DNA from: Chloroflexota bacterium
GTDB lineage: Bacteria; Chloroflexota; Anaerolineae; Caldilineales; Caldilineaceae
Length of the DNA: 64,000 nucleotides
Assembly (NCBI GenBank): GCA_018969295.1
Contig: JAGWYN010000017.1
Coordinates: 26,509 to 90,508, forward strand
Direction of reading: 5' to 3'
A program made the position numbers and the translations under genes. Below the pieces are notes generated by a model. That model did no database searches. It saw only the letters and a list, made by a program, of their open reading frames with translations, and was not told the DNA's origin. Positions 42,583-54,124 of this stretch are shown in pieces; positions within the stretch are counted from its first letter, which is position 1, and each line of letters begins with the position of its first letter.

Positions 42583-43455
42583 TCAGCGCGGCCTTTGCAG
42601 CGTCACGATGCACTGAGCCAGGTAATTGTTCCACCAGTCTTTGCAGGCGCGCGGGTCCATGAACTGGCCGGTATCGCGGACTGCGACTTTGAGGGTGCCT
42701 TTGTCGGCCAGGCCGATGATCTGGCCGTTGCGCAGTGCTGGCAGCTGGCTGCGTCCGTCCGCGTCCAGCTGGCGGTAGCGTTCGACCAAAGAGGGGTGGA
42801 CTGCAAAATCGTCCAGGTGGATCAGATAGCCCGTAGCGGCGCTGTCGCTGCGGGTGTAGGTGAAGGAGAGGCTGCGTTCGCTGGCGAACAGCACGAGTGC
42901 TTTGAACTCTTCCAGGATTGAGGGATCTCGGCTGGGGATGGCGAGCAGCTCACCTGGTGTGGTTTCGAGTTCGACCAGGGTCACCGGGTAGTCGGTGAGC
43001 AGGGGGCCGCGGCAGCCCGCAGGCGGGTTGCAATTCCAGTCCCAGTCGTAGACCTGGTAGAGGGTACGGAAGGGAGGCAGCCGGGGTGGGCTGAGCATAT
43101 CGGCGAGCTGGGGGGCTTGCGGGTCGGTATCGCCGCCATAGTTGACCAGACCGCGGTGGCCTTCTGTCGGTGTATAGCTGCGAAGGGCCAGGTTGAGGTC
43201 GGGGTGTTCTTGGGCGGGGCGGTCCGTGGGAGGGGGCAGGACGGGCACGGAGGCAAACGACTGGGGAGGATGGGTCGGTGTCGCGGTGGGCACGGCTTCG
43301 GCGGAGCGCAGGAGCAGCGGCAAAAAGAGCGGGGGCGCCGGGAGGGTGGTGCCGGGCTGGGCCCGGGCTGACAGGGAAGGGGCGTTGAAAAGGCTGGCCA
43401 CGCTGAAGAGCGTTGTCCAGAGCACAACAAAAACAATCCACACGGCAGCACGCAT
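42583..43455 (-). CDS. Secreted protein of unknown function
   Basis: A 290-residue protein with an N-terminal signal sequence or anchor (MRAAVWIVFVVLWTTLFSVASLFNAPSLSARA), a Pro/Thr-rich linker (EAVPTATPTHPPQSFASVPVLPPP) and a C-terminal domain of about 200 residues. That domain has two close cysteines (NCNPPAGCRGP) and a Cys pair near the end (RACKDWW...AQCIV). I do not recognise the domain. The frame is open far upstream, but the ATG at 43455 has GGAGCG nearby and opens the hydrophobic segment. A promoter lies about 95 bp upstream. Confidence 0.75.
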   Translation of the reverse strand: MRAAVWIVFVVLWTTLFSVASLFNAPSLSARAQPGTTLPAPPLFLPLLLRSAEAVPTATPTHPPQSFASVPVLPPPTDRPAQEHPDLNLALRSYTPTEGHRGLVNYGGDTDPQAPQLADMLSPPRLPPFRTLYQVYDWDWNCNPPAGCRGPLLTDYPVTLVELETTPGELLAIPSRDPSILEEFKALVLFASERSLSFTYTRSDSAATGYLIHLDDFAVHPSLVERYRQLDADGRSQLPALRNGQIIGLADKGTLKVAVRDTGQFMDPRACKDWWNNYLAQCIVTLQRPR

Positions 43456-43549
43456 AGACGACGCTCCATTGGGGGGAAATCTCCCTACGGCGAAAGTTGG
43501 GGGGAACCTCGCCTCCCCCTGCGGCGGGCTGGGTTGCCTTGTCTGTTCC

Positions 43550-43578
43550 AGTATAGCACGGCCAGGTTGCCCTGGCAA
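43550..43578 (-). promoter_or_regulatory. Promoter of the secreted protein gene
   Basis: On the minus strand TTGCCA (43578-43573), a 17-bp spacer and TATACT (43555-43550). Confidence 0.6.
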
Positions 43579-43675
43579 CGCTCTTTGACGCCGGGCCACA
43601 GAGTGCACCGATGCTCTCTGTCGTGGTGAAGGGCTGGAGGGATCTGTTGCGGCCATCCTCTGTGTCCCTGCGCGG

Positions 43676-43704
43676 TTGATTGTTTGGGGAGTTTGAACGA
43701 TAAT
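43676..43704 (+). promoter_or_regulatory. Promoter placing the transcript start at the ATPase ATG
   Basis: TTGATT (43676-43681), a 17-bp spacer and GATAAT (43699-43704). Transcription should start near 43711 and the ATG is at 43712, so the CUT2 importer mRNA would be leaderless. Confidence 0.6.
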
Positions 43705-43711
43705 AGGGGCT

Positions 43712-46262
<2,551 letters not shown>

Positions 46263-46330
46263 GGCGTGCTGGGGAGAACGGCTGGCGGCAATTTTTTTTG
46301 TTTTGTAGACAATCTGAAGGAGTGACCTGT

Positions 46331-47290
46331 ATGAACCGATCGATCGTTCGAATGTTGTTGGCGTTGGTGATTTTGGCGAGCCTGGCGGCCTGTGCGCCGG
46401 TGGCGGCCCCTGCCGGGGACGCTTCGGGGGCTGCGTCGGGGGACGCGTCGATGACGGTGGCGGTGGTTACGCCCTACATGGCGAACGCCACGACCAAGTA
46501 TGCCATCGACCAGTTTGAACAGTACGGCAAGGCCAAAGGCTGGAATGTTACAGTCACGGACACCAACGCAGACTTCAACCTGCTGGTGAGTCGGATCGAA
46601 GATGCCGTGACCCAGCAGGTGGATGCCATCGTGTTGGGGATGGGGGATCCGGCGCAGATGACCAAGGGGTTGGAAGCGGCTGCAGCGGCTGGGATCCCGG
46701 TCTTTGGGTTGGATGCCGGCAACGGGCCGGGTGTGGTGCTCAACATCACCTCGGACAACGGGCAGCTGGGCCAGGAGACCGCGCATTTTCTGGCGGAGGC
46801 TATCGGCGGCGAGGGGGCAGTCGTTCTGTTCACCCACGACCCGCACCCAGGGGTGCGGGCGCGCGCCGAAGCGGCTGCCGCTGAATTTGCCACCTATCCT
46901 GGGATCACGGTGGTTGAGAAGAAGCACATCGAAGTGCCGGGCCCGGTGGATTTTGCGCGCAGCGCCACGCAGGATCTGCTGACCGCCTACCCCAACGACG
47001 GCGACATTGCCGGCATCTGGGCGGGCTGGGATGAGCCGGCCCTGGGGGCTACGCAGGCGATCGAGGCGGCCGGGCGCAGCGGGATTGCTGTGGTGGGGAT
47101 CGACGGCACCGACTTTGCGCGCGCCGAGATCGGCAAGGGGGGGCCCTTTGTGGCCTCGATCGCCCAGGATTTTGACGGCATGGCGCAACAGCTGGCTGAG
47201 ATCATTGCGGCGTATCTGGCCGGCGAAGCGCCGGCGAGCGAGAGTGTGCAGATCCCAGGGGTGCTGGTGACTGCCGAGAACGCCCAGTAG
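46331..47290 (+). CDS. CUT2 ABC transporter sugar-binding lipoprotein
   Basis: A 319-residue periplasmic-binding-protein type 1 (Peripla_BP_4 type). The signal peptide MNRSIVRMLLALVILASLAAC ends in a lipobox with C21. The core shows VAVVTPYMANATTKYAIDQFEQYGKAKGWNVTVTDTNADF and DAIVLGMGDPAQMTKGLEAAAAAGIPVFGLDAG, typical of ribose- and xylose-binding proteins. AAGGAGTGACCTGT precedes the ATG at 46331. A hairpin follows the stop. The FGGY kinase downstream suggests that the ligand is a pentose, pentulose or polyol. Confidence 0.92.
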   Translation: MNRSIVRMLLALVILASLAACAPVAAPAGDASGAASGDASMTVAVVTPYMANATTKYAIDQFEQYGKAKGWNVTVTDTNADFNLLVSRIEDAVTQQVDAIVLGMGDPAQMTKGLEAAAAAGIPVFGLDAGNGPGVVLNITSDNGQLGQETAHFLAEAIGGEGAVVLFTHDPHPGVRARAEAAAAEFATYPGITVVEKKHIEVPGPVDFARSATQDLLTAYPNDGDIAGIWAGWDEPALGATQAIEAAGRSGIAVVGIDGTDFARAEIGKGGPFVASIAQDFDGMAQQLAEIIAAYLAGEAPASESVQIPGVLVTAENAQ

Positions 47291-47313
47291 AGGGGGCGCG
47301 CTTTCTGCTGATG

Positions 47314-47344
47314 GCGGGGCTGGGCAGGTTTTGTCCAGCCCCGC
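47314..47344 (+). terminator. Hairpin after the binding-protein gene
   Basis: Arms GCGGGGCTGG (47314-47323) and CCAGCCCCGC (47335-47344) are exact complements around an 11-nt loop. It lies between the binding protein and the kinase without a U tract, so it probably lowers read-through or protects the upstream mRNA. Confidence 0.6.
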
Positions 47345-47368
47345 TCGTGTTGGGAGAAGGGTGAAGCG

Positions 47369-48877
47369 ATGCAGAGCATTGTGGCGATCGACATCGGCAC
47401 TGCGGGGGCCAAGGCAGCGCTGGTGGGGCGGGATGGGCGTCTGCTGGCGAGTGCGCTGGCCACCTATCCCACCCAGAGTGCAGCCGGCAACAGGGTTGAA
47501 CAGCATCCGCAGGATTGGTGGGCTGCGGCGGTGCGGGCGCTGCAGGCGCTTTGGGGGCAGGCACCGGCGGTGTCGGTGGCTGCTCTGATTTTGAGCGGGC
47601 AGATGCAGGACACCATTTTGTTGGGAGCCGAGGAGAGCGTCGGGGCGGCGATCCTGTATTCTGACAGCCGGGCGCAGGCCGAAGCGGCGTCGATCGAACA
47701 GCGGGTGGGGGCGGAGCTGCTGGTGCAGCGGACCGGAAACCCTCAAGGTGCAGCGAGTGTGCTGGCCAAGTGGTGTTGGCTGGCCCGCCATGAGCCCGAG
47801 CGGCTGGCGTCCACCTCGACGATCTTGTTGGGCAGCCACGACTATGTGGCCTGGCGGCTGTGCGGTGTGCGCGCCACGGATCCGACCACTGCGGCGACGA
47901 CTGGTCTGTTGGGCTGGCGAGACGGGCTCTGGCTCGACGATCTGTTGGAGGAGCTGGGGTTGGAGAGGGGGCTGCTGCCTGCGCTGCACCCGGCGGGGAC
48001 GGTGGTGGGGCAGGTGAGTGTGGCGGCGGCGGCTGACACGGGGCTGCGGGCAGGCACGCCAGTTTTGCAGGGGGTGGGGGATCTGGGGGCCACGACGGTG
48101 GGGGTGGGTGCGGCGGAGGCCGGAACGCTCTACGCCTATCTGGGGACGAGCGGTTGGCTTGCGGTCAGCCGTGACGAGGCAGAGCCGCTGGCTGAACGGG
48201 GGGTCTTTACGATCTGCCATGCCCAGCCTGGGCGTTGGATTCAGGTGGCACCGCTGCTGACGGCTGGGGGCAATTTGGATTGGCTGCGCCAGGTGTTGGT
48301 GCCGCTGGGGCAGCCTTTGCCGGCCTACGACGCGCTCGACGCACTGGCGGCTGGCGTGCGTCCGGGCAGCGGTGGGGTGCTTTACCTGCCCTATCTGAAC
48401 GGAGAGCGATCGCCCTTCAACGACCCCCAGGCGCGTGCTGGGTTTTTGGGGATTTCGGGGGCGACGACACAGGCCGAGCTGGTGCGGGCGGCGATGGAGG
48501 GGGTTGCCTACGCCTATCGTGCGCTGCGTGAGGCGATCGGGGTGGTGCAGCGTGGGCCGCTGCGGTTGGCAGGGGGGGGTGGGCAATCGGCGGTGTGGGC
48601 GCAGATTCTGGCGGACGTGTTGGCGGTTTCAGTGCAGGTCGTTGCGGATCCGGGGGATGCGCCGGCGCGCGGGGCCGCCCTGGTGGCGGGCCATGCGTTG
48701 GGCTGGTATTCCAGTCTGGCCCCGGTGGAGCACGTCATTCCGGTGGCTGCGACCTACGTTCCGAACCCACGCCATCTTCAGCGCTACGATCATCTCTACG
48801 GGATTTTTGTCGGGGTGTACCCTGCGCTGCGTTCGGCGTTTGCGGCGTTGGCGCAGGAGGAACGGAGCTCCAGGTGA
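47369..48877 (+). CDS. FGGY-family kinase (xylulokinase-like)
   Basis: A 502-residue sugar kinase. It opens with IVAIDIGTAGAKAALVGRDG, has SGQMQDTILLG and YSDSRAQAEA in place of the usual QMHG/WxDxR region, and has GVGDLGATTVGVGAA, YLPYLNGERSPFNDPQARAGFLG, and the ADP-site motif LRLAGGGGQSAVWAQILADVL. It is normal family length. It follows a CUT2 importer, so it should phosphorylate the imported sugar after isomerisation, most plausibly a pentulose. Its TGA overlaps the GTG start of the DUF72 gene. It is a different sequence from the FGGY kinase at 468-2000. Confidence 0.92.
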   Translation: MQSIVAIDIGTAGAKAALVGRDGRLLASALATYPTQSAAGNRVEQHPQDWWAAAVRALQALWGQAPAVSVAALILSGQMQDTILLGAEESVGAAILYSDSRAQAEAASIEQRVGAELLVQRTGNPQGAASVLAKWCWLARHEPERLASTSTILLGSHDYVAWRLCGVRATDPTTAATTGLLGWRDGLWLDDLLEELGLERGLLPALHPAGTVVGQVSVAAAADTGLRAGTPVLQGVGDLGATTVGVGAAEAGTLYAYLGTSGWLAVSRDEAEPLAERGVFTICHAQPGRWIQVAPLLTAGGNLDWLRQVLVPLGQPLPAYDALDALAAGVRPGSGGVLYLPYLNGERSPFNDPQARAGFLGISGATTQAELVRAAMEGVAYAYRALREAIGVVQRGPLRLAGGGGQSAVWAQILADVLAVSVQVVADPGDAPARGAALVAGHALGWYSSLAPVEHVIPVAATYVPNPRHLQRYDHLYGIFVGVYPALRSAFAALAQEERSSR

Positions 48878-49719
48878 GCAAAAGCTGCGTCGCAGCGGGT
48901 CAAATCCATCTGGGAACCTCTTCCTGGCTGTTTGAGGGCTGGCGGGGGGTATTTTACCCGGAACGGCTGGCGCGTGCGGGCTATCTTTCCTTTTATGCCA
49001 GCCAGTTTGACACAGTCGAGGTCAACACCAGCTTTTATGCGATCCCGGCGCCGGCGACCTTGCTCAGCTGGGTGGAGAGTGTGCCAGAGGGCTTCACCTA
49101 TGCGCTCAAGTTTCCGCGGGCGCTGACCCACGAACGTCGGCTGGTCGACGGGGAGGGGCTGGCGCTTGCGTTTCTGGACGTGTTGCGTTCCTTGGGCAGC
49201 GCGTGTGCGCCGGCATTTTTGCAATTCCCACCGGATTTTACCCGGCGTCGTGAGGGGCGGGTGCTGGCTTCTTTTTTGGACTGGCTGGCCAGCGAGGCTG
49301 CCGGGCTGCGCATTGCGGTGGAGGTACGTTCTGCTGACCTGATGACGCCTGCCTTTGCTGCTTTTCTGGCCGAGCGGAAGCTGGGGTTGGTCCTGGCCGA
49401 CCGCGAGCAGGGGGTCGACCTGTTTGAGTGCTGGGCGGAACGGGTGCAAGCGGGGGAGGGGCCGGATTTTGCGTTGATCCGCTGGATCGGTGACGGGCGC
49501 AGCGGGCCGGACAATCAGCTGCGGGTGCAGCGGGATGTGCAGCTGGCGTTGTGGGCGCAGCGACTGGAATGGTTGGCGGGGCAGGGCAAGGCTGTGTTTG
49601 GCTATATGCACAACCCCTATGAAGGCCATTCTCCGGCCAGCGTACGTCGTCTGCGTGCGTTGCTGGCGGCGAGCGCGCCGCCCTGGCCGCCCAACAGTGC
49701 CCAGCTCAGCCTGTTTTGA
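48874..49719 (+). CDS. DUF72 domain protein
   Basis: A 281-residue TIM-barrel-like protein of the DUF72 family, whose biochemical role is not established. Characteristic segments are IHLGTSSWLFEGWRGVFYPE, FYASQFDTVEVNTSFYAIP, FTYALKFPRALTH, FLQFPPDFTRR and FGYMHNPYEGHSPASVRRLRALL. The start is a GTG whose last two bases are shared with the kinase TGA, with GGAGGAACGGAGCTCCAG upstream. The overlap implies that it is translated with the kinase, so it may work in the same sugar pathway. Confidence 0.88.
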   Translation: MSKSCVAAGQIHLGTSSWLFEGWRGVFYPERLARAGYLSFYASQFDTVEVNTSFYAIPAPATLLSWVESVPEGFTYALKFPRALTHERRLVDGEGLALAFLDVLRSLGSACAPAFLQFPPDFTRRREGRVLASFLDWLASEAAGLRIAVEVRSADLMTPAFAAFLAERKLGLVLADREQGVDLFECWAERVQAGEGPDFALIRWIGDGRSGPDNQLRVQRDVQLALWAQRLEWLAGQGKAVFGYMHNPYEGHSPASVRRLRALLAASAPPWPPNSAQLSLF

Positions 49720-49862
49720 ACGGGGGAGATGGCTGGGGAGCCTGTTTGGGCTGTCAGTTAGGGAGAACCGGGTGTGGAGGATGGGGGCAGAGCGATTGGC
49801 GGCAAACGTTGCTTTGTGCTACGCTGCGAGTCGTATAGGAGAAGACAGCGACGAAAGGAACT

Positions 49863-51659
49863 ATGGACAGAACACCACCGACAGCCAAAAGCGATGAAAT
49901 TGAATTGTACATTCGGACCTACTATTCTCTGTTGCGCAGCAGCGGGCCGGTGCGCATTCGCAGCATGGAGGAGACGCACCGGGGGATGCGCTCCAACCTG
50001 CACCATCTGGCGGACAGCGCTGAGGTTGACATTTCGGCGCTGGTCTATTCGGCGTTGCGGTTGCCCGATGCGATCGTGGACACCCAGCTGATGGTCATGG
50101 GCCAGATGGAGGAGGTCTTTGCGCGGGCGGGCTACACGCTGGTCGATTGGCGTTCGGTCAGGGCGCGGGCTCGGCGGCGCAAATACTACTACGACGAACA
50201 GAGTCGCACGATGGCGGCCTTTGTGGCCAGTGTGAGCGACATCGACGACCTGGTGCCCTGCATGGTCACCTTTCAGATCGAGTGGAACAAGTTGCACGAG
50301 CGGCTCAACAACGGCCGTCTGCGCGACTTGCTGTTGGGACAGGGGGCCCTGGTACCGGCCAACAGCGTCGAGCTGAGGGGGGAGATCGAGCGGGTGCTGG
50401 CGTTGGGGCCGGGGGAGTTGGAGCGGCTGGGGCAGCTGTGGCCGGGGGGGCGGCTGGTCGCCAACCTGCGCAAGGCGGTGCATCGTCGTCTGGACCTGCG
50501 CATGACAGTGTTGGGCAGCGGGCTGGGGGACTATCGGCGCAGCGTCCAGTATTGGTGGGCAAACTTGGAAAAGACAGCCGAGCCGCTGAATCTGAACGAA
50601 CGGCCGATCTATTTTGTCAGCAGCAACACGCACAGCCTTGTCAATCTGGTGACTGGCCTGGCCGGGGAATTCCAGGCGGAGATCCTGGACTATGTGCGGC
50701 GGGAAAACCCGGAGGAGCTGTTGGCGGAGCTGGAGGCGTTGCCGGAGCCGGGGGGGGGGTATTTGCAGAACTTTTTGTATTATGCCTCGCGCCTGTATCT
50801 GAGCAGCCTTTCCGAGCAGGATGCGGGGGAGCAGTTAGTGGCGGCGCGCGAGCGGGCAGTGGGGGTGACGCGGGTGAGTGACCCGCACTGTCTGGATGTG
50901 GAGGCGCAGATCTTCGAGCTGCGTGCGCTGGACCGCTGGCGGATCGACCCGCGGCTGCAGATTTTGGACGACGAAGCGTGGGCGCTGCTGGCGGAGAGCG
51001 ACGCCTTGGTGTTGAACATTGACTACCCGTTGGGGATGGCTGCCTACCATCTTTTCAGCCAGATCAGCACGGCGGTCGGGCGCATCATGGGGGTCTATGT
51101 GTTGGGGAAGGCAGCCACGCTCAACGGGCGGGTCGGGGATGTGATGATTCCGAACGTTGTCTACGACGAGCATTCGCAGAACACCTTTCTCTTTCGGAAC
51201 TGTTTTACGGCGACCGATCTGAGTGGGCTGCTTAACTTTGGCACAGTTTTTGACAACCAGAAGGCGGTGACGGTGCGGGGCACCATTTTGCAGAACCGGC
51301 AATTCATGCATGTCTTTTATGAGGAGGGATATACCGACATCGAGATGGAATCGGGTCCCTATCTCAGCGGGATCTACGAGGATGTCTATCCGCAGCGTTA
51401 CCCCATCAATGAGATTGTCAACTTGTTTATCAACGTTCCTTATGACATTGGGCTGATTCACTATGCCAGCGACACCCCGATCAGTCGGCGGCAGACGTTG
51501 CTGAGCAAGAGCATGAGCTATTTTGGGGTAGATGCCACCTATGCGACCTCGATTGCCGTGATGCGGCGAATTTTGGGCCAGGAGGTCTCGCGTATGGGGC
51601 ATTTGAAGCGGGGGGGGCAGTTTGCTGGCGAGAAGATGAGGGGGGGCTGGGATGGTTGA
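49863..51659 (+). CDS. Large conserved protein; C-terminal half resembles nucleoside phosphorylases (unproven)
   Basis: A 598-residue protein I cannot name. The N-terminal 350 residues are helical and Arg-rich, with a repeated RRRKYYYDEQSR and DLVPCMVTFQIEWNKLHERLNNGRL. From about residue 370 the sequence changes: DALVLNIDYPLGMAAYHLF, VYVLGKAATLNGRVGDVMIPNVVYDEHSQNTF and YTDIEMESGPYLSGIYE. These recall the phosphate-binding glycine motif, the GDVxIP strand and the DMExA motif of purine/uridine phosphorylases and AMP nucleosidases. This is my inference from motif spacing only. AAGGAACT precedes the ATG. Two PlsC genes follow within 20 bp, in the same direction. Confidence 0.75.
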   Translation: MDRTPPTAKSDEIELYIRTYYSLLRSSGPVRIRSMEETHRGMRSNLHHLADSAEVDISALVYSALRLPDAIVDTQLMVMGQMEEVFARAGYTLVDWRSVRARARRRKYYYDEQSRTMAAFVASVSDIDDLVPCMVTFQIEWNKLHERLNNGRLRDLLLGQGALVPANSVELRGEIERVLALGPGELERLGQLWPGGRLVANLRKAVHRRLDLRMTVLGSGLGDYRRSVQYWWANLEKTAEPLNLNERPIYFVSSNTHSLVNLVTGLAGEFQAEILDYVRRENPEELLAELEALPEPGGGYLQNFLYYASRLYLSSLSEQDAGEQLVAARERAVGVTRVSDPHCLDVEAQIFELRALDRWRIDPRLQILDDEAWALLAESDALVLNIDYPLGMAAYHLFSQISTAVGRIMGVYVLGKAATLNGRVGDVMIPNVVYDEHSQNTFLFRNCFTATDLSGLLNFGTVFDNQKAVTVRGTILQNRQFMHVFYEEGYTDIEMESGPYLSGIYEDVYPQRYPINEIVNLFINVPYDIGLIHYASDTPISRRQTLLSKSMSYFGVDATYATSIAVMRRILGQEVSRMGHLKRGGQFAGEKMRGGWDG

Positions 51660-51677
51660 CGGAGGGGATGGGGAGGG

Positions 51678-52364
51678 ATGCAGGTGAAGGTTGGTTTTGT
51701 GATGCCACCCCGCCAGGCGACGTGGGCCTGGCGGTTGACCCATTTTTTGCTTTCTCTGCTCCGGCCTTTTGTGTGTCGGCTGCAGGTGGAGGGGCGGGAG
51801 AACATTCCGGGGGAGGGCGGGTACATCCTGACCTGCAACCATACGATGGGCCCGGATTATCTGGTGATTGGCTACCTGGCGCCGCGCCAGGTCTATTTTA
51901 TGGTCAAAGCGGAGCTGATCGAGCTCAACCGTTGGCTGGGCAGCTATCTGCGCAATGCCGGCTGTTTTCCGGTGCGTCGGGGAGACGGTGACCTGGGGGC
52001 GATCCAGCATGCGATCGACCTGGTGCGAGGCGGGCAGGTATTGGGGATGTTTCCGGAGGGGACGCGCAGCCGGAGCGGTCAGCTGCAGCGGGGTCGGTCG
52101 GGGGCTGCCTATGTGGCGATCCGTGCCCAGGTGCCGGTGGTGCCGGCGGTGGTGATCAACTCGGAGGCGATCGTGCGGCGCAGCAACTGGTGGGATTTCA
52201 AGTCGAGGCCGTTGGTGACGGTGCGGGTGGGGGAGCCGTTGTGGCCGCCGCAGGATCCGGAAGATCGTCGTGGGTTGCGTACGTTCACGCGGGAGATCAT
52301 GCAGGCGACCGCTGCGCTTTTGCCGGCCCCACTGGGGGAAGCGCAGGAGGTGGAGGAGCTGTGA
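51678..52364 (+). CDS. 1-acyl-sn-glycerol-3-phosphate acyltransferase (PlsC family)
   Basis: A 228-residue membrane-associated acyltransferase for phospholipid synthesis. The catalytic motif is N54-H55-TMGP-D60, and the substrate motif FPEGTRSRSG follows about 75 residues later. Most family members are of similar size. It converts lysophosphatidic acid to phosphatidic acid or acylates a related lipid. It follows the 598-residue gene after 18 bp and overlaps a second PlsC gene by a GTGA arrangement. Confidence 0.92.
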   Translation: MQVKVGFVMPPRQATWAWRLTHFLLSLLRPFVCRLQVEGRENIPGEGGYILTCNHTMGPDYLVIGYLAPRQVYFMVKAELIELNRWLGSYLRNAGCFPVRRGDGDLGAIQHAIDLVRGGQVLGMFPEGTRSRSGQLQRGRSGAAYVAIRAQVPVVPAVVINSEAIVRRSNWWDFKSRPLVTVRVGEPLWPPQDPEDRRGLRTFTREIMQATAALLPAPLGEAQEVEEL

Positions 52365-53014
52365 AGTGGCCTGCGGAGGCCACGTGGATGTGGCGGCTGT
52401 TGTACATGGTGGCCTTTTTGATTCGGCCATTTTTTGTGCGTATCCAGGTGGTGGGGCAAGAAAACGTGCCGTTGGTCGGGGGGTGTCTTTACGCCATCAA
52501 CCACACGATGGGGCCGGACTATCTGCTGGTCGGCTACACATCGCCGCGCCAGGTGCACTACATGGCAAAGTCGGAGCTGTTTGGCGGGCAGCGTTGGCTG
52601 GAGCAGCTGGTTGTTGGTGCCGGGGCGTTTCCGGTTCGGCGTGGTCAGGGGGACCGTGAGGCGTTGGAGCGGGCTGTGTTGCTGGTGCGGGGTGGGAAAG
52701 TGGTGGGGATGTTTCCGGAGGGGACGCGCAGCCGGAACGGGCGGCTGCAGCGGGGCAAGACGGGGGTGGCGCGCATTGCGTTGTTGGCGGGGGCGCTTGT
52801 GGTGCCGGTGGCGGTGATCGGCTGCGAGGCGATCGGGCACGAGGTGTTCACATTCAAGCGGCGTCCGTTGGTGACGGTCTGTTATGGTTGTCCGCTGGTG
52901 CTGGAGGGGGACGCTGAGAATGCGGCAGATGTGGAGCGGTGGACGACGGCGGTGATGGAGGAGGTGGCAGCGCTGCTGCCTGAAGAGCGGCGGGGCTATT
53001 ATGGGAGGGGGTAA
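52361..53014 (+). CDS. Second tandem PlsC-family acyltransferase
   Basis: A 217-residue paralogue of the preceding gene. The motifs are N47-H48-TMGP-D53 and FPEGTRSRNG. The start is GTG (52361) overlapping the TGA of the first copy, preceded by GGAGGAGCT. The two share the block NHTMGPDYL and the FPxRRGxGD block, so they stem from a tandem duplication, but they have diverged over the C-terminal third. The two may differ in acyl chain or head-group preference. A strong terminator lies directly after. Confidence 0.92.
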   Translation: MKWPAEATWMWRLLYMVAFLIRPFFVRIQVVGQENVPLVGGCLYAINHTMGPDYLLVGYTSPRQVHYMAKSELFGGQRWLEQLVVGAGAFPVRRGQGDREALERAVLLVRGGKVVGMFPEGTRSRNGRLQRGKTGVARIALLAGALVVPVAVIGCEAIGHEVFTFKRRPLVTVCYGCPLVLEGDAENAADVERWTTAVMEEVAALLPEERRGYYGRG

Positions 53015-53024
53015 GTGGGGAGGG

Positions 53025-53059
53025 GCGGGGTCTGTGCCACAGGCACAGACCCCGCTTGT

Positions 53060-53061
<2 letters not shown>
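53025..53061. terminator. Strong bidirectional terminator
   Basis: Exact 14-bp arms (53025-53038 and 53042-53055) with a 3-nt loop are followed by TTGTTT on the plus strand. It separates the plus-strand acyltransferase genes from the convergent korB. Confidence 0.85.
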
Positions 53062-54109
<1,048 letters not shown>

Positions 54110-54124
54110 GGGTAGCTTCCTCGT

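Noticed and set aside
43117..43371. Plus-strand frame opposite the secreted protein gene
   Set aside because: It is Gly/Arg-rich antisense sequence without a start signal, while the minus strand has a signal peptide and promoter.
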